A stretch of 38,408 bases of DNA from Nocardiopsis prasina DSM 43845 (GTDB taxonomy: Bacteria; Actinomycetota; Actinomycetes; Streptosporangiales; Streptosporangiaceae), in assembly GCF_000341265.1 (NCBI RefSeq), contig NZ_ANAE01000070.1, positions 9,010 to 47,417 on the forward strand. Direction: 5' to 3'. Within the stretch, counting starts at the first letter, position 1. Each line of letters opens with the position of its first letter. The notes under the pieces were generated by a model. The model saw nothing but the letters and a program-made list of their open reading frames with translations. It was not told the origin of the DNA and did no database searches. A program made the translations under genes and the position numbers. Below are positions 25,617-32,741 of the stretch, one piece after another.

Positions 25617-27299
25617 ATGAAGTCCCTTATGAGATCGTCCGTGCCACGCGCCCTGGCCCCGGCCTGCGTGGCCCTCACCCTGATCACCACAGCCTGCACC
25701 ACACCCGAGGAGGTGGACACCTCGCCCGAGAACGACCCCAGTGCGGAGGCCACGGCCGAGCCCTTCGAGCCGGTCCTTGCCCCGCAGCTGCTCGCCGAGA
25801 TGGACCTGGACGACAAGATCGGCCAGCTCCTGGTCCTGACCGCGCAGGGCACCACGGCCGCCGACAACGCCGCCCAGATCGAGGCGCACCGGCCCGGCGG
25901 CGTCATCTACTTCGACGCCAACCTGAACGACGCCGAGCAGATCGCGCGGATGTCGGCGGGGATGCAGGACCAGGCGGCCGAGGTCGGTCAGGGGGTGCCC
26001 CTGTTCGTCAGCATCGACCAGGAACAGGGCCTCGTGGTGCGCATGCCCGTGGGCACCCTGTTCCCCGATGCCATGGCTGTCGGTGCCACCCGTGACACCG
26101 ACCTCGCCGCGCTGCGGGCGTCGACTACGGCGGACGAGCTCCTCGCGGTCGGCGTCAACATGAACTACGCGCCCGACGCCGACGTCAACACCGACCCCAA
26201 CAACCCGGTCATCGGTATCCGCTCCTTCGGCTCCGACCCGGAACTGGTGTCGGAGATGGTGCTGGCCGAGTCCGACGCCTACTCCGAGCACGGCGTCGTG
26301 CCGGTCATCAAGCACTTCCCCGGACACGGCGACACCGACGTCGACAGCCACACGGGGCTGCCCGTGATCGACCTGCCCCGGGACCGCTGGGAGGCCGAGC
26401 ACCTGCCGCCGTTCCGGGCCGCCGTGGACGCGGGCGTGGACGCCATCATGACCGCGCACGTGCTCATGCCGCAGCTGGACCCGGGCGAGGACCCGGCCAC
26501 CCTGTCGCCGGTGATCATCGACGAGATCCTGCGCGGCGAGCTCGGCTACGACGGGGTGGTCACCACCGACGCCCTCAACATGGAGGGCGTGCGCCAGACC
26601 CACGACGACGGCGAGGTCGCCGTCCGCGTGGTGGAGGCGGGGGTGGATCAGCTCCTCATGCCGCCGGACCCCGGAGCCGCCGTGGCGGCGATCCGGGAGG
26701 CGGTCGAGAGCGGACGCCTCACCGAGGAGCGCATCGACCAGTCCGTGCTGCGCGTCCTCACACTCAAGGAGAAGCGCGGCGTCCTGGAACGCGAGTCCGC
26801 GGACCCGGCCCAGGCCGACGCGGCCATGGAGAACCCCGAGCACGCCGAGGCCGCCCAGCGGGTGGCCGACGCCTCGGTCACCCTGGTCCGGAACGAGGCG
26901 GACCTCCTGCCGCTGGACGCGGGCACGCGCGTGCGCGTCCAGGGTGAGGGCGCCGACCGGATCGCCCCGGCGCTGACCGACGCCGGACTGGAGGTCGTGG
27001 ACGGCGGCGAGGACGTGCTGGTGGTCGGCACCCGGAACGCGCGGGGCTCCGAGGAGCAGCGCGGGATGGTGGCCGCGGGGCGCTCCCAGGGCACCCCGGT
27101 GGTCGTGGTCGCCCAGGGCGGACCCTACGACCTGGAGGCCTTCCCGGACGTCGACGCCTACCTGGCCCTGTACTCGGCGGTCGAGGTCTCCCGGGTGGCG
27201 GCCGCCCGGGTGATCGCCGGAGAGGTCGACCCCTCCGGGACACTGCCGGTGGACATCCCCGGTGCCGACGTGGCCTCCGGAACCGGACTCGGCTACTGA
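25617..27299 (+). CDS. nagZ: GH3 beta-N-acetylhexosaminidase, exported lipoprotein-like
   Basis: A 560-residue glycoside hydrolase family 3 protein of the NagZ type. KHFPGHGDTDVDSH (from K232, with H245) is the NagZ signature carrying the His of the acid/base dyad, and TTDALNMEGV carries the nucleophile Asp (D318). An N-terminal signal peptide with ITTAC suggests a lipid anchor, though position -3 is not the usual Leu. A second domain of about 180 residues after the barrel resembles the GH3 C-terminal domain. An in-frame ATG at 25629 has better spacing from GGAG (25613-25616). Release of GlcNAc outside the cell fits the adjacent GlcNAc PTS. Confidence 0.9.
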   Translation: MKSLMRSSVPRALAPACVALTLITTACTTPEEVDTSPENDPSAEATAEPFEPVLAPQLLAEMDLDDKIGQLLVLTAQGTTAADNAAQIEAHRPGGVIYFDANLNDAEQIARMSAGMQDQAAEVGQGVPLFVSIDQEQGLVVRMPVGTLFPDAMAVGATRDTDLAALRASTTADELLAVGVNMNYAPDADVNTDPNNPVIGIRSFGSDPELVSEMVLAESDAYSEHGVVPVIKHFPGHGDTDVDSHTGLPVIDLPRDRWEAEHLPPFRAAVDAGVDAIMTAHVLMPQLDPGEDPATLSPVIIDEILRGELGYDGVVTTDALNMEGVRQTHDDGEVAVRVVEAGVDQLLMPPDPGAAVAAIREAVESGRLTEERIDQSVLRVLTLKEKRGVLERESADPAQADAAMENPEHAEAAQRVADASVTLVRNEADLLPLDAGTRVRVQGEGADRIAPALTDAGLEVVDGGEDVLVVGTRNARGSEEQRGMVAAGRSQGTPVVVVAQGGPYDLEAFPDVDAYLALYSAVEVSRVAAARVIAGEVDPSGTLPVDIPGADVASGTGLGY

Positions 27300-27335
27300 C
27301 GCCACCGGGTCGCCACCGGGTGACGCGCGGTTGAA

Positions 27336-27372
27336 CCGGACGGGGAACGGGAAGAACCCGGTCCCCGTCCGG
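27336..27372 (+). terminator. Terminator after the GH3 gene
   Basis: Perfect 11-bp arms CCGGACGGGGA (27336-27346) and TCCCCGTCCGG (27362-27372), with an inner CGGG/CCCG pairing and an AAGAA apical loop, 37 bp after the GH3 stop. Confidence 0.8.
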
Positions 27373-27437
27373 CTCCGTCGGCTCCGCACAGGTCCGGGCG
27401 GGTGGTCCCCATGGCGATCACCGAAGGAGGCGACCGG

Positions 27438-28094
27438 ATGAACGGCACCCGACGAGGGGTCATCTCCGACTGGGGCGGTGTGCTCACCCCACCCCTGCCC
27501 GAGGGAATCCGGGCCTGGCTCAGGTCCGACCGCATCGACATCGAGCACTACCACGAGGTCATGCGTCCGTACTTCGACGACAGCGTGCCGGACAACCCCG
27601 TGCACGCCCTGGAACGCGGCGAGATCGAGACCCACCTGTTCGAACGCGACCTCGCCGCCCTGCTGCGCTCCACCCACGGCGCCCCGGTACGGGCGCAGGG
27701 TCTGATCGAGCGCATGTTCGCGCACTTCGACCCGGTCGACGGCATGTACGAGACCCTGCGTTCGGCCCGGGGGAGCGGACACGCGACCGCGCTGCTGTCC
27801 AACTCCTGGGGCAACGGATACCCGCGTGACCACTTCGCGGCCACCTTCGACACGGTGGTGATCTCCGGCGAGGTGGGCATGCGCAAGCCCGAGGAGCGCA
27901 TCTACCTGCTCACCTGCGAGCAGCTGGGCCTGGAGCCCGAGGACTGCGTGTTCATCGACGATCTGGCGCACAACATCGAGACCGCCGAGTCCCTGGGGAT
28001 GACCGGGATCCTGCACACGGACGTGGAGAGCACCCGTCGGGCGCTGTCCCGCTTCCTGGCCCCGGAGGACGACCACCAGCGGCAGCCGGTCTGA
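27438..28094 (+). CDS. HAD family hydrolase (epoxide-hydrolase N-terminal-like, HAD-IA)
   Basis: A 218-residue HAD hydrolase. The nucleophile region is ISDWGGVLTPP (D11); the second acidic position is Gly, as often seen in the DxGGVL group. LLSNSWG provides the Ser/Thr motif, RKPEERIY the Lys, and FIDDLAHNIETA the acidic motif IV, so the enzyme should be active on a small phosphorylated compound. The start at ATG 27438 is chosen because GAAGGAGG (27423-27430) lies 7 bases upstream; the longer frame from 27402 is unsupported. Substrate unknown. Confidence 0.88.
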   Translation: MNGTRRGVISDWGGVLTPPLPEGIRAWLRSDRIDIEHYHEVMRPYFDDSVPDNPVHALERGEIETHLFERDLAALLRSTHGAPVRAQGLIERMFAHFDPVDGMYETLRSARGSGHATALLSNSWGNGYPRDHFAATFDTVVISGEVGMRKPEERIYLLTCEQLGLEPEDCVFIDDLAHNIETAESLGMTGILHTDVESTRRALSRFLAPEDDHQRQPV

Positions 28095-28148
28095 CCTCGT
28101 CGGGTTCTTTGGGAAACTCGTAGGGACCCGATCCCGCCTGGAGAGCCC

Positions 28149-28607
28149 ATGTACGTCTTCCTGCCCAGTACCGTCCCCGCGCTCGCGGCCCTGCTCGACC
28201 GGGGTCGACTGGAGGGGGAGGCCCTCCCGGCCTTCACCGCCGACGCCGGTCCCGACGGGGACCCCGAGGAGGCCGAGTACGACGCCATGTACGCGGCGGC
28301 CGAGGCCTCCCTGCGCATGCTGTCCGAGGACCCCGGGGCGCCCCGCCGCCGCGTGGTCCTCGCCGCCGAGATGCCCGACGCCGCCGTGGAGCACGAGGCC
28401 CGCCACGCGGACGGGGTCTCCCGCGTCACCGTCCGGGGCGGCGTGCCCTACAAGAAGCTCCGGTCCGCGCACCTGGACGACACCGACGCGGCCGCCGACA
28501 TCGCCGAGGCCGCGGCCGAGCCGGCCTCCGAAGCCGCCGAGGACCACGAGCTCATGTGGTTCGCGGTCCAGGAGATCCGCTACCTGGTCGAGGAGTCCCA
28601 GACGTAG
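28149..28607 (+). CDS. DUF6912 family protein
   Basis: A 152-residue acidic, Ala-rich protein matching the actinobacterial DUF6912 pattern: MYVFLPSTVPALAALLDRG at the start, EAEYDAMYAAAEASLRML, then RRRVVLAAEMPDA and the C-terminal EDHELMWFAVQEIRYLVEE. The function of the family is unknown. The ATG is preceded by TGGAG with short spacing. It is 54 bp after the HAD gene and probably cotranscribed. Its last 28 bases overlap the convergent GNAT fragment. Confidence 0.85.
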   Translation: MYVFLPSTVPALAALLDRGRLEGEALPAFTADAGPDGDPEEAEYDAMYAAAEASLRMLSEDPGAPRRRVVLAAEMPDAAVEHEARHADGVSRVTVRGGVPYKKLRSAHLDDTDAAADIAEAAAEPASEAAEDHELMWFAVQEIRYLVEESQT

Positions 28608-28729
28608 CAGTACGCGGGTACCCCGGGGGATCCGTCGAAGGCGTGCGTGATCGCGCCCAGACGCTCCCAGCCCAGGCGTTCGTACAGGCGGGTGGCGGCC
28701 CGGTCCTTGGCTTCTTCGGGAGCGCTCAC
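28580..28729 (-). pseudogene. C-terminal fragment of a GNAT N-acetyltransferase
   Basis: A 49-codon open frame whose product contains DRAATRLYERLGWERLGAI and ends PAYCYVW, the last helix and strands of a GNAT acetyltransferase. The acetyl-CoA-binding motif and the rest of the fold, which would precede it, are missing: upstream lies the methyltransferase gene instead. A GTG at 28729 overlaps the methyltransferase stop (GTGA), so the remnant could still be translated by coupling. Probably a recombination scar. Its 3' end overlaps the end of the DUF6912 gene. Confidence 0.75.
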
Positions 28730-29847
28730 CGGAGCCTGTGCTCCCAGGGGCCGAGGGCACCTGCTCGGATCGTGTGTGTTCTGCGGTCGGGAGAGACCTC
28801 CAGGGTGAACTCCGTCAGCTCGGGCCAGCCCGCCGCGTCGAGTTCGACGTAGGCCTCTCCCAGTTCCTTGCCGAGGTCGCGGGGACCGGCCCCCGTGGTG
28901 GTGCCGTCCGGCCACAGGTGCACCCAGGAATCAGCCGTGCTCAGCGCGATGACCGGGGCGGAGTCACCGTCCCAGGGGCGTCTTCCCTCCTCAAGACGCA
29001 GATCTGGGGCAGCCAGGGTCAGGCGGGTGAGCAGGTCACGGTCGACCAGCTCTCGGGAGCCGACAGGGAAGCCACCCACCTGTTCCATCTCCTGGGCGGT
29101 CCCCGCGAAGGTGTCTCGGGGGAGCCTCTGAGTGCGGTCGCGCATGATCGAGGCATCGCACAGGAAGTCGCCCCGGAGGGCGTGGGACAGGGCGACAACC
29201 GGGGTGGGGCCGTCGTAGTCGTAGGGCGCCCAGGGGAGGACGGCCACGCCCGGAGAGGTGAGGGAGGTGGTCCACGACTCGGGTACGTGCCTCACCGCGC
29301 AGGTGGCGATGACCGAGTCGTAGGCGTCCGCATCGGGGGCGGTGGTTCCGGTGATGACTCGCACTCCGGTTCCAAAGAGCCGGGACCGGGCGTGTGCGGC
29401 GACGTCGGGGTCGATTTCCAACGAGGTCACGTGCCCGGTGGGTCCGACCAGAGAGGCGAGGATCGCGGCGTTCCAGCCGGTCCCGGTACCGATCTCCAGC
29501 ACCCGCATTCCGGGTTCCACCCCGGCCGCCGCGATCATGTCCGCCATGAGCTGCGGTGCCAAGGAGGAGGAAGTGGCGATGTTGGACGAGCCGCTGCCCC
29601 CGTCATTGGCCTGGATGACCACGGCGTCATCGTCGTAGACGTACGCCGCCCACCGCGCGAGGTTGGCGGTTCGGTAGAGCGGTAGGCCCTGGCTGCTGGG
29701 CCAGACCAGGTCCGGGATGAACCGGTGCCGGGAGTGGTCGGTGAAGGCGGCACGGATCGTGTCGGTGGTGTCCAATCGGTCGACCAGCCGCGCATGAAGG
29801 TTGTCCAGGTTCACGCCGTACCGCTTTCCTTGAGGCACTTTTGCCAT
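28726..29847 (-). CDS. Protein-isoaspartate-methyltransferase-like SAM methyltransferase
   Basis: A 373-residue class I methyltransferase of the PCMT/PIMT type. SAM motif I is VLEIGTGTGWNAAIL (about 117-131), preceded by TSSSLAPQLMADMI; the post-motif IATCAVRHVPESW is at about 180-192. It has a C-terminal region of about 130 residues absent from housekeeping PIMT. Similar extended PIMT relatives act on ribosomally made peptides (ATP-grasp, FxLD and lanthipeptide systems), which is family knowledge, not proof here. The start is ATG 29847, but GTG 29814 with AAGGAAAG upstream is possible. It follows the TCACSC protein gene by 74 bp, with a hairpin between. Confidence 0.85.
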   Translation of the reverse strand: MAKVPQGKRYGVNLDNLHARLVDRLDTTDTIRAAFTDHSRHRFIPDLVWPSSQGLPLYRTANLARWAAYVYDDDAVVIQANDGGSGSSNIATSSSLAPQLMADMIAAAGVEPGMRVLEIGTGTGWNAAILASLVGPTGHVTSLEIDPDVAAHARSRLFGTGVRVITGTTAPDADAYDSVIATCAVRHVPESWTTSLTSPGVAVLPWAPYDYDGPTPVVALSHALRGDFLCDASIMRDRTQRLPRDTFAGTAQEMEQVGGFPVGSRELVDRDLLTRLTLAAPDLRLEEGRRPWDGDSAPVIALSTADSWVHLWPDGTTTGAGPRDLGKELGEAYVELDAAGWPELTEFTLEVSPDRRTHTIRAGALGPWEHRLR

Positions 29848-29860
29848 GGATGATGTCCGG

Positions 29861-29913
29861 CCGTGCGGATGGGCGGCGCCGCGTTGCGAGGACGGCGCCG
29901 CCCAACGGCACGG
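29861..29913 (-). other. Intercistronic hairpin between the TCACSC gene and the methyltransferase
   Basis: Perfect 10-bp inner stem GGGCGGCGCC (29871-29880) / GGCGCCGCCC (29894-29903) with a 13-base loop, flanked by outer arms CCGTGC (29861-29866) / GCACGG (29908-29913). It fills most of the 74-bp gap, which suits a partial terminator or mRNA stabiliser that gives more of the upstream product. Confidence 0.75.
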
Positions 29914-29921
29914 AAGGGGCT

Positions 29922-30239
29922 CTAGCGGACGCGGTAGCTCACCCGCCTCGTCTCGACGACACTCGCGCCTTCGGGAAGACCGCCCTCGTCGTCGCCCTCC
30001 AGGAGGACACGCATCCAGATGTCGCTGTCCTTCCGGTAGGGGTTCAGCCGGTCGAGCCGCTCCCAGAAGCTGTGCCCGATCGCGACGCAGGAGCACGCGC
30101 AGGTCTGCGTGTTGTAGCTCGGAGCCAGCGGTGAGATTCGCCCCGCCAGCGAGATCCCGTTCTCGTCGGGCTCACCGCCCCGGATGATCTGGATGACCTC
30201 GGTGTACAGCTCGACATCAGGCACGAAGGTTGACGCCAT
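29922..30239 (-). CDS. 105-aa protein with TCACSC motif, possible modified-peptide precursor
   Basis: Not recognised as a known family. The 105-residue product starts MASTFVPDVELYTEVIQII, passes through RISPLAPSYNTQ to TCACSC (C47, C49, C51; the only cysteines), and ends in a charged tail (SYRVR). Codon third positions are mostly G/C, so it is a real gene. The ATG at 30239 has AGGGAG upstream. It is the first gene of a minus-strand pair with a PIMT-like methyltransferase. Alternatives are a small metal-binding protein (CxCxC) or a leader-plus-core peptide. The long tail after the Cys motif is unusual for known peptide precursors. Confidence 0.65.
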   Translation of the reverse strand: MASTFVPDVELYTEVIQIIRGGEPDENGISLAGRISPLAPSYNTQTCACSCVAIGHSFWERLDRLNPYRKDSDIWMRVLLEGDDEGGLPEGASVVETRRVSYRVR

Positions 30240-30296
30240 GGAGTCAGCTCCCTACGTAGAGGAGGCGACACCCGGTATGGGTGTCCCACTGGCTCC

Positions 30297-30325
30297 AGTA
30301 TGATTGTGTTCAGACACAATCGCAA
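30297..30325 (-). promoter_or_regulatory. Predicted promoter of the TCACSC gene with operator in the spacer
   Basis: On the minus strand, TTGCGA (30325-30320) and CATACT (30302-30297) are 17 bp apart, each 4 of 6 to consensus. The transcript would start about 50 bases before the ATG at 30239. The spacer is occupied by an inverted repeat. Confidence 0.5.
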
Positions 30326-30340
30326 GGCGATTATTGTGTT
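30302..30340. promoter_or_regulatory. GATTGTGT inverted repeat plus a direct repeat, likely XRE operator
   Basis: GATTGTGT (30302-30309) and ACACAATC (30314-30321) form perfect 8-bp arms around TCAG. ATTGTGTT recurs at 30333-30340, exactly 30 bp after its first copy (30303-30310), about three helical turns. The elements lie between the divergent TCACSC and XRE genes. Confidence 0.7.
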
Positions 30341-30413
30341 TGATCTAAAAAACCTGCCGGGAGCGTTCACCACTACGATTCAGACCCAAAGGTTCGGTCT
30401 GGAAGGGGTTTCC

Positions 30414-31271
30414 GTGACTGGTGGACACTCGCCTGGCGTACGGCGCCGTCGCCTGTCGGCCGCACTCAAACGGCTGCGGGCAAACAGCGGTATGTCCGCC
30501 GCCCAGGTGACGGCAGAGCTGGGATGGTCCTCGGCCACCAAGTTGACGCGTGCTGAGCGCAACGAGTGGAAGTTCCCCAAGCGCTCCGAGGTGGAAGCCC
30601 TGCTCGACCTCTACGGGGTGGAGGGAGAGGAACGGGCGCATCTTCTCAGTCTGACTGAGGAGGCCCGCGGACGCAGCGATTGGCACAAGTACGCTGACCT
30701 CTTCACTGGACCGCTGCCTGACCTGGAAGCCGAAGCAGTCCGAATCCGCACATACGAAGTCGTTCTGATCCCTGGACTGCTTCAGACGCCTGACTACGCC
30801 GCAGCGGTGTCCAGGGCCAGTCAGGTCGTGCCGCCTGATCAGATCGCCCGCAAGGTGGAGTCGCGTATGGCTCGACGCGGGGTTCTCGACGTGCCTGATG
30901 GTCCTCGCCTGACCGCCATCGTCGACGAACCAGCGCTTCGAAAAGTCGTCGGTTCCCACTTGGTGATGGCGGAGCAGTTGCGTTTCCTGGTTGGGATGGC
31001 TTCCCACTACAAGGTCACGATTCTGGTATTGCCTGATGAGGTAGGTGGTCATCCGGCTGTGGACGGGGCCTTCACGCTCTTCGATTTCCCCAGGCCGGAG
31101 CCGGGCATAGTCTCGATTCCTACGGTGGTTGAGGCGCTGTACGTTGAGGACGAGAGCTACTTCGATCAGCATGCGCTGGTCTTCGATGCCGTTCAGAATC
31201 TGGCTCTGGATCCTCAGAGGTCCCTCGACCTCATCGAATCCATCGCCGCCGAGCACGACAAGCGAGCCTGA
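30414..31271 (+). CDS. XRE family regulator with DUF5753 domain
   Basis: A 285-residue regulator. The helix-turn-helix lies at about residues 14-68 (RLRANSGMSAAQVTAELGW through KFPKRSEVEALLDLYGV) and the DUF5753 domain at about 95-275, with the hallmark EAVRIRTYEVVLIPGLLQTP. The start is GTG 30414 with GGAAGGGG (30401-30408) just upstream; the frame extends to 30300 through AT-rich non-coding sequence and is not used. Third-position GC is visibly lower than in neighbouring core genes. DUF5753 regulators are paired with DUF397 proteins, and one follows here after two bases. It probably binds the GATTGTGT repeats. Confidence 0.92.
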   Translation: MTGGHSPGVRRRRLSAALKRLRANSGMSAAQVTAELGWSSATKLTRAERNEWKFPKRSEVEALLDLYGVEGEERAHLLSLTEEARGRSDWHKYADLFTGPLPDLEAEAVRIRTYEVVLIPGLLQTPDYAAAVSRASQVVPPDQIARKVESRMARRGVLDVPDGPRLTAIVDEPALRKVVGSHLVMAEQLRFLVGMASHYKVTILVLPDEVGGHPAVDGAFTLFDFPRPEPGIVSIPTVVEALYVEDESYFDQHALVFDAVQNLALDPQRSLDLIESIAAEHDKRA

Positions 31272-31273
31272 TC

Positions 31274-31588
31274 ATGTTGCTGGAGTTCCGTAAGTCCTCC
31301 TACTCATCCGCCCAGGACAACTGCGTCGAGGTCGCGCCCATCCTCACCTTCCGCAAGTCCTCCTACTCATCCGGCGGGGACAACTGCGTCGAGGTAGCCC
31401 AGGTCGCTCCAGCCTTCCGCAAGTCCTCCCACTCCTCCTCCCAGGAAAACTGCGTCGAGGTCGCTGACCTGCCCACCGGTGCGGCCATCCGTGACTCCAA
31501 GAACCCCGACCACGGCTTCCTGCCGATCGGGGCCGCCGAGTGGGCCGCCTTCACGCAGTTGATCGCCGCTCGTCCCTCGCACCTCTGA
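31274..31588 (+). CDS. DUF397 protein with triplicated N-terminal motif
   Basis: A 104-residue DUF397 protein. The family motif FRKSSYSS..DNCVEVA occurs three times, at residues 5-21, 26-42 and 48-64, followed by one copy of the usual C-terminal half (IRDSKNPDHG, then GAAEWAAFTQLI). Typical members have a single motif and about 60-80 residues. The start is two bases after the XRE stop (TGATCATG), suggesting coupled translation. DUF397 proteins act with XRE/DUF5753 regulators in actinomycetes; a toxin-antitoxin-like or anti-regulator role has been proposed. A hairpin terminator follows at 31602. Confidence 0.92.
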   Translation: MLLEFRKSSYSSAQDNCVEVAPILTFRKSSYSSGGDNCVEVAQVAPAFRKSSHSSSQENCVEVADLPTGAAIRDSKNPDHGFLPIGAAEWAAFTQLIAARPSHL

Positions 31589-31601
31589 GGTTCCCGTTTC
31601 A

Positions 31602-31631
31602 GCGTCCCGGCCCTGGCCCGGGCTGGGACGC
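31602..31631 (+). terminator. Terminator after the DUF397 gene
   Basis: Arms GCGTCCCGGCCC (31602-31613) and GGGCTGGGACGC (31620-31631) pair over 12 bp with one G-U wobble and a 6-base loop, 13 bp after the stop. Confidence 0.75.
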
Positions 31632-31669
31632 CGTCGGGTGTGCCTCGCGCATCACTCCTGGCCCGGGAC
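31627..31669. repeat. Imperfect direct repeat, copy A
   Basis: GACGCCGT, a variable stretch, then an 18-base core TCACTCCTGGCCCGGGAC (31652-31669). The core recurs exactly at 32126-32143. On the minus strand it would encode VPGQE and a stop, like the lipoprotein end. Confidence 0.8.
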
Positions 31670-31740
31670 AAGATTCCTTGCCCCCGATGCCCGCTCGGAT
31701 CACGAACGGTGGGCGTCGCCTCTGCGGGGCGGCGTCGGGC

Positions 31741-32046
31741 TCAGCCGCCGCCGTCGCCCCCTCCGTCCCCACCGTCTCCGCTGCTGCCCGTGCCACCGCC
31801 ACCGCCGCCACCACCGCTCCCGCCGTCAGAGTCCCAGTCCAGCCACGCGTTGAGGGCGGCGAACGCCACCACCGTCCCCGAGGCGAGCAGGATCAGGGGA
31901 ACGAGCGCGGAACCGTCGCCGTCCAACACCCGGCCCAGGAGCCCCCCGCCGAGGTAGGCCACGACGGCCATCCCGCCGATCAGACCTGCTGTCAGGGCGA
32001 GCACGTCCTTGCCGTCCACGGGGCCTCCAGGGGGCGCGGGGACCAT
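31741..32046 (-). CDS. Small membrane protein with poly-Gly tail
   Basis: A 101-residue protein with two membrane helices (about 15-38 and 46-68; VLALTAGLIGGMAVVAYLGGG and ALVPLILLASGTVVAFAAL) and a tail of about 30 residues almost entirely Gly, Ser, Asp (GGGGGGGG included). The helix pair loosely resembles AtpI/AtpZ-like proteins, a weak match. The ATG at 32046 has a GAGG ribosome site 8 bases upstream, though a nearby GTG could also serve. It lies between the two copies of the 31627/32105 repeat. Function unknown. Confidence 0.6.
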   Translation of the reverse strand: MVPAPPGGPVDGKDVLALTAGLIGGMAVVAYLGGGLLGRVLDGDGSALVPLILLASGTVVAFAALNAWLDWDSDGGSGGGGGGGGTGSSGDGGDGGGDGGG

Positions 32047-32104
32047 CACGGTACGCCTCGGAAGGAGCGGGAACGGGGGAGTGGCCCCATCCGGCCACCA
32101 GCCG

Positions 32105-32143
32105 AGACGCCGTTTGCCCCGCGTGTCACTCCTGGCCCGGGAC
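32105..32143. repeat. Imperfect direct repeat, copy B
   Basis: Second copy of the repeat at 31627-31669: GACGCCGT (32105-32112) through TCACTCCTGGCCCGGGAC (32126-32143), with the intervening GCC.CGCG partly conserved. The core covers the last codons and the stop of the lipoprotein gene. Confidence 0.8.
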
Positions 32144-32608
32144 GGGGGCACCTCTCTCCACCGAACCCTGGTTGATCGTGACGAACCCGCCCTCCGGCAG
32201 GCACTCTCCGGGCAGGTCGGGGACCTCGTCCAGCTCGGAGGCGTCCGTGTGGGAGCCCCCGCTGGTGAAGGAGTCACCGTCCACCAACTCACCCACCTCC
32301 GGAACGGTGACCCCGGCCTGCCCTCCCGTGTTCAGGGGCTCCACGTCGCTCGGCCAGATCGGCGTCAGCACCTCCCCGGGTTCCCCGGTCTCGGCGTCGA
32401 TCGTGCGCACCAGGAGGCAACCGTGTTCCGGCACGTACTCCAGGGTCAGGACGAGGAGCATGTCCGGACCGAACGAGAGGTCGTGGACGACGACGCGGGG
32501 ATCGTCGCCGACGACCGCCGTCCCGTCGCGGGGCGGGCCGCCGGGGGAGCAGGCGGTCAGAACCACCGCCGTCGCGGCGAGCAGTGAGAGCTTCCGGAAT
32601 CCGGTCAT
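32126..32608 (-). CDS. Putative lipoprotein of unknown function
   Basis: A 160-residue exported protein. Signal peptide MTGFRKLSLLAATAVVLTAC has the lipobox LTAC with the lipidated Cys at residue 20. The mature part is acidic, with VVVHDLSFGPDMLLVLTLEY, a pair of further cysteines (in HGCLL and GECLP) that could form a disulphide, and the end PVPGQE. No domain was recognised. The start is ATG 32608 with AAGGAAGG closely upstream; the longer frame is not supported. It is divergent from the HAD-like gene and its final codons coincide with repeat copy B. Confidence 0.78.
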   Translation of the reverse strand: MTGFRKLSLLAATAVVLTACSPGGPPRDGTAVVGDDPRVVVHDLSFGPDMLLVLTLEYVPEHGCLLVRTIDAETGEPGEVLTPIWPSDVEPLNTGGQAGVTVPEVGELVDGDSFTSGGSHTDASELDEVPDLPGECLPEGGFVTINQGSVERGAPVPGQE

Positions 32609-32741
32609 GGAACCTTCCTTCGGGGGAGGGGTACGTCCGCTCACGGGCGTCCGCGTGGATGGGACGCGGCGGGTCCCCCGGCCGCTCCGGCGGTGGCCGG
32701 GTGCGAACTCCGTTTCCTCCCTGAATCGCCCATCCGGCACA

